Positions 1-12,700 of a stretch of 64,000 nucleotides of DNA are shown here, in pieces. The stretch is taken from the NCBI GenBank assembly GCA_029961685.1, contig JARWKL010000001.1, forward strand, positions 30,206,295 through 30,270,294, in the 5' to 3' direction. Position 1 is the stretch's first letter. Each line of letters starts with the position of its first letter. Made by a program: the position numbers and the translations under genes. Origin of the DNA: Aristolochia californica (lineage: Eukaryota; Streptophyta; Magnoliopsida; Piperales; Aristolochiaceae). The notes under the pieces were generated by a model. It saw only the letters and a program-made list of their open reading frames with translations, made no database searches and was not told the origin of the DNA.

Positions 1-2684
1 TTATTAGGGTAATATATCCCGTTACGCATGATAAATCACTTTACAATCATCCATGATCGTTGGGTCAGCTTTTTGTAGATGGGCAAAATAATGGCTTGTT
101 TGACTCGGGTAAATATCCCATCGCACATTCACTTGACAATTTAATGAGCGTTTGTTATTCTCTTCAAGAGCTTTGGATCCATTGGTGCTTTGCATTTTTA
201 ACATGTTTAAAACATGCAAATCCATTTTTTAAGCATGTGTGGAGGAAATCTCTTTCTTATAAAATTCCAAGCTGTTAGGGTTGAACTATTGGAATTTCCC
301 AATCTTGGACAACAGAACTTTTGTGTTCATTTGTGGTGTGTGAATAAATTTTCTTTACTTACATTTCTTATTGTTTAAAATTTTTTTCCGTACATGAACT
401 CTAAAATTTTGATTTTGTTGAGATTTATTTGCCTTTTTTGGTTTAAAGGATGAAGGGAGTGCGAAAACTCAAAGTTTTGTTTTAAGCAAAAAAAGTACAT
501 GTAGAATGGAAATGCACAATGCACAAATGTAGAGAGAGATAATTTCAAATAGTTTCTGTAATTTTTAGGGATTGTAAGCTCTTCTTAGTTTTTATATATC
601 AGTTATTGCAATCGTCAAGAAAAAGGGGGAGGCAGGGATTTTTAACTGAGTCTTGACTCCCAATCCATAAGTCATTTCTTAGGGTAATATAGCCCGTTAC
701 CCTTGATATATCACTTTACAATCATCCATGATCATTGGGTCAGCTTTTTGTAGATGGGAAAAATAATAGCTTGTTTGACTCGGGTAAATATCTACCGCAC
801 GTTCAGTTGAGAATTTAATGAGTGTTTGTTATTGTCTTCAAAATCTTTGGATCCATAGGTGATTTGCTAACATGTTTAAAACATGCATATCCATTTTTAA
901 AGCATGTGTGGAGGAAATCTCATTCCTATAAAATTCCAAGCTGTTGGGGTTGAACTAGTGCAATTTCCCAAACTTGGACAATAAAACTTTTGTGTTCATT
1001 TGTGGTGTGAGAATAAATTTTCTTTACTTACATTTGTTATTTTTTAAAATTTTTTCCATACTTCAGCTCCAAATTTTCGTTTTCTAGTGATGTATTTGCC
1101 TTTTTGGTTTACGGGATGAAGGGAGAGCGAAAACTGAAAGTTTTGATTTATGAAAAAAGTGTACATCTAAAATGAAAAAGCACAGTGCACAAATGTTGAG
1201 CGAGATAATTCCAAAGAGTTTCTGTAATTTTTAGGGATTGTAAGCTCTTCTTAGCTTTGATATATCAGGTTTTGCAATCGTCGAGAAAAAGGCGGAGGCA
1301 GGGATTTTTAACTGAGTCTTGACTCCCAATCGATAAGTCAGTTCTTAGGGTAATATAGCCTGTTACGCGTGATAAATCACTTTACAATCATCCATGATCG
1401 TTGGGTCAGCTTTTTGTAGATGGGCAAAATAATGGCTTGTTTGACTCGGGTAAATATCCACCGCACGTTCAGTTGAGAATTTAATGAGCGTTTGTTATTC
1501 TCTTCAAAAGCTTTGGATCCATAGCTGATTTGCATTTTTAACATGTTTAAAACATGCATATGCATTTTTAAAGCATGTGAGGTGTAAATCTCTTTCCTAT
1601 AAAATTCCAAGCTATAGGGATTAAACTAGTGGAATTTCCCAAACTTGGATAACAAAACTTTTGTGTTCTTTTGTGGTGTGTGAATAAATTTTCTTTACTT
1701 ACATTTGTTATTGTTTTAAATTTTTTCCGTACTTGAACTCCAAAATTTTCATTTTGTTGTGATCTATTTGCCTTTGTGGTTTACGGGATGAAGGGAGAGC
1801 GAAAACTCAAAGTTTTGTTTTAAGAAAAAAGAGTACATGTATAATGGAATTGCACAATGCACAAATGTAGAGAGAGATAATTCCAAAGAGTTTCTGTAAT
1901 TTTTAGGGATTGTAAGCTCTTCTTAGTTTTTATATATCAGGTTTTGAAATCGTCGGGAAATAAGGGGAGGCTGGGATTTTTAACTGAGTCTTGACTCCCT
2001 ATCCATAAGTCATTTCTTAGGGTAATATAGCCCGTTACGCATGATAAATCACTTTACAATCATCCATAATCGTTGGGTCAGCTTTTTGTAGATGGGCAAA
2101 AGAATGGCTTGTTTGACTCGGGTAAATATCCCACTGCACATTCAGTTGAGAATTTAATGAGCGTTTGTTATTCTCTTAAAAACTTTGGATCCGTGATTTG
2201 CATCATTAACATGTTTAAAACATGCATATCAGTTTTTAAAGCATGTGTGGAGGAAATCTCTTTCCTATAAGATTCAAAGTTGTTGGGTTGAACTAGTGTA
2301 ATTTCCCAAACTTGGACAACAAAACTTTTGTGTTCATTTGTGGTGTGTGAATAAATTTTCTTACTTACATTTTTTATTGTTTTAAATTTTTTCCGTACTT
2401 GAACTCCAGAATTTTCATTTTTTTGTGATCTATTTGCCTTTTTGCTTTACGGGATGAAGGGGGAGTGAAAACTCAAAGTTTTGTTTTAAGAAAAAAGAGT
2501 ACATGTAGAATGTAAATGCACAATGCACAAATGTAGAGAGAGATAATTCCAAACAGTTTTTGTAATTTTTAGAGATTGTAAGCTCTTCTTAGTTTTTATA
2601 TATCAGGTTTTGCAATCGTCGGGAAAAAGGGGGAGGCAGGGATTTTTAACTGAGTCTTGACTCCCAATCCATAAGTCATTTCTT

Positions 2685-4032
2685 AGGGTAATATAGCCCG
2701 GCACACATGATAAATCACTTTACAATCATCCACGATCGTTGGGGCAGCTTTTTGTAGATGGGCAAAATAATGGCTTGTTTGACTCGGGTAAATATCTCAC
2801 CGAACGTTCAGTTGAGAATTTAATGAGCATTTGTTATTCTCTTAAAAAGCTATGGATCCATAGGTGATTTGCATCTTTAACATGTTTAAAACATGCAAAT
2901 CCATTTTTTAAGCATGTGTGGAAGTAATCTCTTTCTTATAAAATTCGGAGCTGTTAGTGTTGAACTAGTAGAATTTCCCAAACTTGGACAACAAAAATTT
3001 TGTGTTCATTTGTGGTGTGTGAATAAATTTTCTTTACTTACATTTGTTATTGTTTTAAATTTTATTCCGTACATGAACTTTAAAATTTTTATTTTGTTGT
3101 AATCTCTTTGTCATTTTGGTTTACGGGATGAAGGGAGAGCGAAAACTCAAAGTTTTGTTTTAAGAAAAAAGAGTACATGTAGAATGGAAATGCACAATGC
3201 ACAAACGTAGAGAGAGATAATTCCAATGAGTTTCTGTAATTTTTAGGGATTGTAAGCTCTTCTTGCTTTTTATATATCAGGTTTTGCAATCGTCGGGAAA
3301 AAGGGGGAGGCAGGGATTTTTAACTGAGTCATCACTCCCAATCCATAAGTCATTTATTATGGTAATATAGCCCGTTACGCAAGATAAATTACTTTACAAT
3401 CATCCATGATCGTTGGGTCAACTTTTTGTAAGTGGGCAAAATAATGGCTTGTATGACTCGGGTAAATATCCTACAGCACGTTGACATGAGAATTTAATGA
3501 GCGTCTATTATTCGCTTCAAAAGCTATGGATCCATGGGTGATTTGCATCTTTAACATGTTTAAAACATGCAAATCCATTTTTTAAGCATGGGTGGAGGAA
3601 ATCTCTTTCTTATAAAATTCCAAGCTGTTAGGGTTGAACTAGTGGAATTTCCCAAACTTGGACAACAAAACTTTTGTGTTCATTTGTGGTGTGTGAATAA
3701 ATTTTCTTTACTTGCATTTGTTATTGTCTTAAATTTTTTTCCGAACATGAACTCTAAAATTTTGATTTTGTTGTGATCTTTTTGCCTTTTTGGTTTACGG
3801 GATGAAGGGAGAGCAAAAACTCAAAGTTTTTATTTATGAAAAAAGTGTAGATGTAGAATGGAAATGCACAATGCAAAAATGTAGAGCGAGATAATTCCAA
3901 AGAGTTTCTGTAATTTTTAGGGGTTGTAAGCTCTTCTTAGTTTTTATATATCAGGTTTTGCAATTGTCGGGAAAAAGGGGGAGGCAGGGACTTTTAACTG
4001 AGTCTTGACTCCCAATCCATAAGTCATTTCTT
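2685..4032. repeat. Two-unit block (units 5-6), copied at 5380-6725
   Basis: This block and 5380-6725 share uncommon variants that adjacent units lack. The shared variants are CTCACCGAACG before the BamHI site, GTTAGTGTTGAAC, AAAAATTTTGTG, TTTATTCCGTACATG and CTTTGTCATTTTGG in the first unit. The second unit shares TTATTATGG at the unit start, GTCTATTATTC and AGGGACTTTTAAC at the end. The offset is four units (about 2.69 kb). This is a local duplication, or a remnant of a four-unit higher-order repeat. Confidence 0.85.
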
Positions 4033-5379
4033 AGGGTAATATAGCCCGTTACGCAAGATAAATCACTTCACAATCATCCATGATCGTTGGTTCCGCTTTT
4101 TGTCGATGGGCAAAATAATGGGTTGTTTGACTCGGGTAAATATCGCACCGCACGTTCACTTGAGAATTTAATGAGCGTTTGTTATTCTGTTCAAAAGCTT
4201 TGGATCCATAGGTGATTTGCATCTTTAACATGTTTAAAACATGCAAATCCATTTTTTCAGCATGTGTGGAGGAAATCTCTTTCCATTAAAATTCTAAGCT
4301 GTTGGGGTTGAACAAGTGGAATTTCCCAAACTTGGACAACAACACTTTTGTGTTCATTTGTGGTGTGTGAATAAATTTTTTTTTCTTACATTTTTTATTG
4401 TCTTAAATTTTTTTCCGTACATGAACTCTAAAGTTTTCATTTTGTTGTGATCTATTTGCCTTTTTGGTTTACGGGATGAAGGTAGAGCGAAAACTCAAAG
4501 TTTTGTTTTAAGCAAAAAAAGTACTTCTAAAATGAAAATGCACAGTGCACAAATGTAGAGCGAGATAATTCCAAAAAGTTTCTGTAATTTTTAGGGATTG
4601 TAAGCTCTTCTTAGTTTTTATATATCAGGTATTGCAATCGTCGGGAAAAAGGGGGAGGCAGGGATTTTTAACTGAGTCTTGACTCCCAATGCATAAATCA
4701 TTTCTTAGGTTAATATCACCCGTTAAGCATGATAAATCACTTTACAATCAACCATGATCGTTGGGTGAGCTTTTGTAGGTGGGCAAAATAGTGGCTTGTT
4801 TGACTCGGGTAAATATCCCACCGCACTTTCACTTGAGAATTTAAAGAGCGTTTGTTATTCTCTTCAAGAGCTTTGGATCCATAGGTGATTTGCATCTTTA
4901 ACATGTTTAAAACAGGCAAATCCATTTTTTAAGCATGAGTGGAGGAAATCTCTTTCTTATAAAATTCCAAGCTGTTAAGGTTGAACTAGTGGAATTTCCC
5001 AAACTTCGACAAAAAAACTTTTGTGTTCATTTGTGGTGTGTGAAAAAATTTTCTTTCCTTACATTTGTTATTGTTTTAAATTTTTTTCCGTACATGAACT
5101 CTAAATTTTTCATTTTGTAGTGATCTATTTGCCTTTTTGGTATACAGGATGAAGGGAGAGAGAAAACTCAAAGTTTTGATTTATGAAAAAAGTGTGCATC
5201 TGAAATGAAAATGCACAATGCACAAATGTAGGGCGAGATAATTCCAAAGAGTTTCAGTAATTTTTAGGGATTGTAAGCTCTTCTTAGTTTTTATATATCA
5301 GGTTTTGCAATCGTCGAAAAAAAGGGGGAGGCGGGGATTTTTAACTGTGTCTTGACTCCCAATCCATAAGCCATTTCTT

Positions 5380-6725
5380 AGGGTAATATAGCCCGTTACG
5401 CATGATAAATCACTTTACAATCATCCACGATCGTTGGGTCAACTTTTTGTAGATGGGCAAAATAATGGCTTGTTTGACTAGGGTAAATATCTCACCGAAC
5501 GTTCAGTTGAGAATTTAATGAGCATTTGTTTTCTCTTAAAAAGCTATGGATGCATAGGTGATTTGCATCTTTAACATGTTTAAAACATGCAAATCCATTT
5601 TTTAAGCATGTGTGGAGGAAATCTCTTTCTTATAAAATTCAAAGCTGTTAGTGTTGAACTAGTGGAATTTCCCAAACTTGGACAACAAAAATTTTGTGTT
5701 CATTTGTGGTGTGTGAATAAATTTTCTTTTCTTACATTTGTTATTGTTTTAAATTTTATTCCGTACATGAACTTCAAAATTTTTATTTTGCTGTAATCTC
5801 TTTGTCATTTTGGTTTACGGGATGAAGGGAGATCGAAAACTCAAAGTTTTGTTTTAAGAAAAAAGAGTACATGTAGAATGGAAATGCACAATGCACAAAC
5901 GTAGAGAGAGATAATTCCAAAGAGTTTCTGTAATTTTTAGGGATTGTAAGCTCTTCTTACTTTTTATATATCAAGTTTTGCAATCGTCGGGAAAAAGGGG
6001 GAGGCAGGGATTTTTAACTGAGTCATGACTCCCAATCCATAAGTCATTTATTATGGTAATATAGCCCGTTATGCATGATAAATCACTTTACAATCATCCA
6101 TGATTGTTGGGTCAACTTTTTGTAGATGGGCTAAATAATGGCTTGTATGACTCTCGTAAATATCCTACCGCACGTTGACTTGAGAATTTAATGAACGTCT
6201 ATTATTCTCTTCAAAAGCTATGGATCCATGGGTTATTTGCATCTTTAACATGTTTAAAACATGCAAATCCATTTTTTAAGCATGTGTGGAGGAAATCTCT
6301 TTCTTATAAAATTCCAAGCTGTTAGGGTTGAACTAGTGGAATTTCCCAAACTTGGACAACAAAACTTTTGTGTTCATTTGTGGTGTGTGAATAAATTTTC
6401 TTTACTTGCATTTGTTATTGTCTTAAATGTTTTTCCGAACATGAACTCTAAAATTTTGATTTTGTTGTGATCTTTTTGCCTTTTTGGTTTACGGGATGAA
6501 GGGAGAGCAAAAACTCAAAGTTTTTATTTATGAAAAAAGTGTAGATGTAGAATGGAAATGCACAATGCACAAATGTAGAGCGAGATAATTCCATAGAGTT
6601 TCTGTAATTTTTAGGGATTGTAAGCTCTTCTTTGTTTTTATATATCAGGTTTTGCAATTGTCGGCAAAAAGGGGGAGGCAGGGACTTTTAACTGAGTCTT
6701 GACTCCCAATCCATGAGTCATTTCT
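5380..6725. repeat. Two-unit block (units 9-10), partner of 2685-4032
   Basis: This is the second copy of the block described at 2685-4032, with the same rare variants and the same order. The first unit of this copy has an altered BamHI site (GGATGC at 5548). The relationship stops at the right edge, because the following units (7 and 11) are of different types. That places one recombination limit close to 6720. Confidence 0.85.
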
Positions 6726-9700
6726 TTGGGTAATATAGCCCATTACGCATGATAAATCAATTTACAATTATCCATGATCGTTGGGTCAGCTTTTTGTAGA
6801 TGGGCAAAATAATGGCTTGTTTGACTCAGGTAAATATCCACCGCACGTTCAGTTGAGAATTTAATGAACGTTTGTTATTCTCTTCAAAAGCTTTGGATCC
6901 ATAGGTGATTTGCATTTTTAACATGTTTAAAACATGCATATCCCTTTTTAAAACATGTGTGGAGGAAATCTCTTTCCTGTAAAATTCCAAGCTGTTGGGG
7001 TTGACTTAGTGGAATTTCCCAAACTTGGACAACAAAACTTTTGTGTTCATTTGTGGTCTGTGAATAAATTTTCTTTACTTACATTCCATATTGTTTAAAA
7101 TTTTTTCCGTACTTGAATTCCAAAATTTTCATTTTGTTGTGATCTATTTGCCTTTTTGGTTTACGGGATGAAGGGATAGCGATAACTCAAAGTTTTGTTT
7201 TAAGAAAAAAGAGGAAATGAAGAATGGAAATGCACAATGCACAAATGTAGAGAGAGATAATTCCAAAGAGTTTCTGTAATTTTTACGGATTGTAAGCTCT
7301 ACTTAGTTTTTATATATCCGGCATTGCAATCGTCGGAAAAAAGGGGGAGGAAGGGATTTTTAACTGAGTCTTGACTCCCAATCCATATATCAGTTATTAT
7401 GGTAATATATCCCGTTACGCATAATAAAACACTTTACAATCATCCAGGATCGTTGGGTCAGCTTTTTGTAGATGGGCAAAATAATGGCTTGTTTGACTCG
7501 AGTAAATATCCCACCGCACGTTCACTTGAGAATTTAATGAGCGTTTGTTATTCTCTTCAAAAGCTATGGATCCATAGGTGATTTGCATCTTTAACATGTT
7601 TAAAACATGCAAATCCATTTTTTAAGCATGTGTGGAGGAAATCTTTTTCTTATAAAATTCCAACCTGTTAGGGTTGAACTAGTGGAATTTCCCAAACTTG
7701 GACAACAAAACTTTTGTGTTCATTTGTGGCGTGCGAATAAATTTTCTTTACTTACATTTTTTATTGTTTTAAATTTTTTCCGTACTTGAACTCCAAAATT
7801 TTCATTTTGTTGTGATCTATTTGCCTTTTTGGTTTACGGGATGAAGGGATAGCGAAAACTCAAAGTTTTGTTTTAAGAAAAACGAGTATTTGTAGAATGG
7901 AATTGCACAATTCACAAATGTAGAGAGAGATAATTCCAAAGAGTTTCTGTAAGTTTTAGGGATTGTAAGCACTTCTTAGTTTTTATATATCAGCTTTTGC
8001 AATCCTCGGGAAAAAGGGGGAGGCAGGGATTTTTAACTGAGTCTTGACTGCCAATCCATATGTTATTTATTATGGTAATATAGCCCGTTACGCATGATAA
8101 ATCACTTTACAATCATCCATGATCGTTGGGTCAACTTTTTGTAGATGGGCAAAATAATGGCATATTTGACTCGGGTAAATATCCCACCGCACGTTCAGTT
8201 GAGAATTTAATCAGCGTTTGTTATTCTTTTCAAAAGCTATGGATCCATAGGTGATTTGCATCTTTAACATGTTTAAAACATGCAAATCCATTTTTTAAGC
8301 ATGTGTGGAGGAAATCTCTTTCTTATAAAATTCCAAGCTGTTAGGGTTGAACTAGTGGAATTTCCCCAACTTGGACAACAAAACTATTGTGTTCAAAAAG
8401 GGTGTGTGAATAAATATTCTTTACTTTCATTTGTTTTTCTTTTAAAAATTTTCTGTACTTGAATTCCAAAATTTTCATTTTGTTGTGATCTATTTGCCTT
8501 TTTGGTTTACAGGATGAAGGGAGAGCGAAAACTCAAAGTTTTGTTTTAGGAAAAAAGAGTACATGTAGAATGGAAATGCACAATGCTGAAACGTAGAGAG
8601 AGATAATTCCAAAGAGTTTCTGTAATTTTTAGGGATTGTAACCTCTTCTTAGCTTTTATATATCAGGTTTTGCAATCGTCGGGAAAAAGGGGGGGCAGTC
8701 ATTTTTAACTGAGACTTGACTCCCAATCCATAAGTCATTTATTAGGGTATTATAGCCCGTTACGCATGATAAATCACTTTACAATCATCCACGATCGTTG
8801 GGTCCGCTTTTTGTAGATGGGCAAAATAATGGCTTGTTTGACTCGGGTAAATATCCCACCGCACGTTCACTTGAGAATTTAATGAGCGTTTGTTATTGTC
8901 TTCAAAAGCTATGTATCTGTAGGTGATTTGCCTCTTTAACATTTTTAAAACATGCAAATCCATTTTTTAAGCATGTGTGGAGGAAATCTCTTTCTTATAA
9001 AATTCCAAGCTGTTTGGGTTGAGCTAGTGGAATTTCCCAATCTTGGACAACAAAACTTTTGTGTTCATTTTTTGTGTGTGAATAAATTTTCTTTACTTAC
9101 ATTTGTTATTTTTTAAATTTTTTCCGTACTCGAACTCCAAAATTTTTATTTTGTTGTGATCTATTTGCCTTTTTGGTTTACGGGATGAAGGGAGAGCGAA
9201 AACTGAAAGTTTTGTTTTAGGAAAAATGAGTACGTGTAGAATGGAAATGCAAAATGCACAAACGTAGAGAGAGATAATTCCGAAGAGTTTCTGTAATTTT
9301 TAGGGATTGTAAGCTCTTCTTAGCTTTTATAGATCAGGTTTTGCAATCGTCAGTAAAAAGGGGGGCAGGCATTTTTAACTGAGACTTGACTCCCAATCCA
9401 TGAGTCATTTATTAGGGTATTATAGCCTGTTACGCATGATAAATCACTTTACAATCATCCATGATCGTTGGGTCAACTTTTCGTAGATGGGCAAAATAAT
9501 GGCTTGGTAGACTCGGGTAAATATCCCACTGCACGTTCACTTGAGAATTTCATGAGTGTTTGTTATTCTCTTCAAAAGCATTGGATCCATAGGTGATTTG
9601 CATCTTTAACATGTTTAAAACATGCAAATCCATTTTTTAAGCATGTGTGGAGGAAATCTCTTTCTTTTAAAATTCCAAGCTGTTGGAGTTGAACTAGTGG

Positions 9701-12700
9701 AATTTCCCAAACTTGGACAACAAAACTTTTGTGTTCATTTGTGGTGTGTGAATAAATTTTCTTTACTTACATTTGTTATTGTTTAAATTTTTTTCCGTAC
9801 ATGAACTCTAAAATTTTCATTTTGTTGTGATTTATTTGCCTTTTTGGTTGACAGGATGAAGGGAGAGCGAAAACTCAAAGTTTTGAATTATGAAAAAATT
9901 GTACATCTAAAATGAAAATGCACAGTGGTCAAATATAGAACTAGATAATTCCTAAGAGTTTCTGTAATTTTTAGGGATTGTAAGCTCTTCTTAGTTTTTA
10001 TATATCAGGTTTTGCAATCGTCGGGAAAGAGGAGGGGCAGGGATTTTTACCTGAATCTTGACTCCCAATCCATAAGTCATTTATTAGGGTAATATAGCCC
10101 GTTACGCATGATAAATCACTTTACAATCATCCATTATCGTTTGGTCGGTTTTTTGTAGATGGGCAAAATAATGGCTTGTTTGACTCGAGTAAATATCCCA
10201 CCACACGTTCACTTGAGAATTTAATGTGCATTTGTTATTCTCTTCAAAAGCTTTGGATCCATAAATGATTGGCATCTTTAACATGTTAAAAACATGCAAA
10301 TCCCTTTTTTAAGCATGTGTGGAGGAAATCTCTTTCTTAGAAAATTCCAAGCTGTTAGGGTTGAACTAGTGGAATTTTCCAAACTTGGAAAACAAAACTT
10401 TTGTGTTCATTTTTGTTGTGCGAATAAATTTTCTTTACTTACATTTGTTATTGTTTTAAATTTTTTTCAGTACATGAACTCTAAAATTTTCATTTTGTTG
10501 TGATATATTAGCCTTTTTGGTTTACGGGATGAAGGGAGAGCGACAACTGAAAGTTTTGATTGATGAAAAAAGTGTACATCTAAAATGAAAGTGCATAGTG
10601 CACAAATGTAGAGTGAGATAATTCCAAAGAGTTTCTGTAAGTTTTAGGGATTGGATGCTCTTCTTAGTTTTTATCTTTCAGGTTTTGCAATCGTCGGGAA
10701 AAAGGGGGAGGCAGGGATTTTTAATTGAGTCTTGACTCCCAATCCATCAGTCATTTCTTAGGGTAATATAGCCCGTTACGCATGATAAATCACATTACTA
10801 GCATCCATGATCGTTGGGTCAGCTTTTTGTAGATGGGCAAAATAATGGCTTGTTTGACTTGGGTAAATATCCACCGCTGGTTCAGATGTGAATTTAATGA
10901 GCGTTTGTTATTCTCTTCAAAAGCTTTGGATCCATAGGTCATTTGCATCTTTAACATGTTTAAAACATGCGTATCCATTTTTAAAGCATGTGTGGAGGAA
11001 ATCTCTTTCCTATAAAATTCCAAGCTGTTGGGGTTGAAATAGTGGAATTTCCCAAACCTGGACAACAAAACTTTTGTGTTCATTTGTGGTATGTGAATAA
11101 ATTTTCTTTACTTACATTCCTTATTGGTTAAAATTTTTTCCGTACTTGAACTTAAAAATTTTCATTTTGTTGTGATCTATTTGCCTTTTTGGTTTACTGG
11201 ATGAAGGGATAGCGAAAACTCAAAGTTTTTTTGAAGAAAAAAGAGTAAATGTAGAATGGAAATGCACAATGCACAAACATAGAGAGAGATAATTCCAAAG
11301 ATTTTCTGTAATTTTTACGGATTGTAAGCTCTTCTTAGTTTTTATATATCAGGCATTGCAATCGTCTGGAAAAAAGGGGGAGGCGGGGATTTTTAACTGA
11401 GTCTTGACTCCCAATCCATATGTCAGTTATTATGGTAATATAGCCCGTTACGCGTGATAAATCACTTTACAATCATCCATGATCGTTGGGTCAGTTTTTT
11501 GTAGATGGGCAAAATAATGGCTTGTTTGACTCGGGTAAATATCCCACCGCACCTTCACTTAAGAATTCAATGAACGTTTGTTATTCCCTTGAAAAGCTAT
11601 GGATCCATAGGTGATTTGCATCTTTAACATGTTTAAAACATGCAAATCTATTTTTTAAGCATGTGTGGAGGAAATCTCTTTCTTATAAAATTCCAACCTG
11701 TTAGGGTTGAACTAGTGGAATTTCCCAAACTTGGACAACAAAACTTTTGTGTTCATTTGTGGTGTGTGAATAAATTTTATTTACTTACATATTTTTATTG
11801 TTTTAAATTTTTTCCGTACTTGAACTCCCAAATTTTCATTTTGTTGTGATCTATTTGCCTTTTTGGTTTACGGGATGAAGGGATCGCGAAAACTCAAAGT
11901 TTTGTTTTAAGAAAAATGAGTATATGTAGAATGGAAATGCACAATGCACAAATGTAGAGAGAGATAATTCCAAAGAGTTTCTGTAATTTTTAGGGATTGT
12001 AAGCTCTACTTAGTTTTTATATATCAGGCATTGCAATAGTCGGGAAAAAGGGGGAGGCAGGGATTTTTAACTGAGTCTTGACTCCCAATCCATATATCGG
12101 TTATTATGGTAATATAGCCCGTTACACATAATAAAACACTTTAGAATCATCCATGATCGTTGGGTCAGCTTTTTGTAGATGGGCAAAATAATGGCTTGTT
12201 TGACTCGGGTAAATATCCCACCGAACGTTCACTTGAGAATTTAATGAGCGTTTGTTATTCTCTTCAAAAGCTATGGATCCATAGGTGATTTGTATCTTTA
12301 ACATGTTTAAAACATGCAAATCTATTTTTTAAGCATGTGTGGAGGAAATCTCTTTCTTATAAAATTCCAAGCAGTTAGGGTTGAACTAGTGGAATTTCCC
12401 AAACTTGGACAACGAAACTTTTGTGTTCAATTGGGGTGTGTGAATAAATTTTCTTTACTTACATTTCTTATTGTTTTAAAATTTTTCCGTACTTGAATTC
12501 CAAAATTTTCATTTTGTTGCGATCTATTTGCCTTTTTGGTTTACGGGATGAAGGGAGAGCGAAAACTCAAAGTTTTGTTTTAGGAAAAAAGTGTACATGT
12601 AGAATGGAAATGCACAATGAACAAACGTAGAGAGATAATTCCAAAGAGTTTCTATAAGTTTTAGGGATTGTAAGCTCTTCTTAGCTTTTATATATCAGGT

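Larger units (their letters stand above)
1..6725. repeat. Satellite segment 1: units 1-10, heterogeneous
   Basis: Units start near 6, 681, 1347, 2019, 2685, 3359, 4033, 4706, 5380 and 6053; the first few bases are the end of a cut unit. Units 2-4 carry the short head variant (CATATCC-type sequence after the inverted repeat, or a derivative of it). Units 1 and 5-10 carry the long variant (CAAATCC then six T). Units 5-6 reappear as units 9-10. Unit 4 has lost four bases just after its BamHI site, so its GGATCC is followed directly by GTGATTT. There is nothing gene-like in the segment. Confidence 0.9.
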
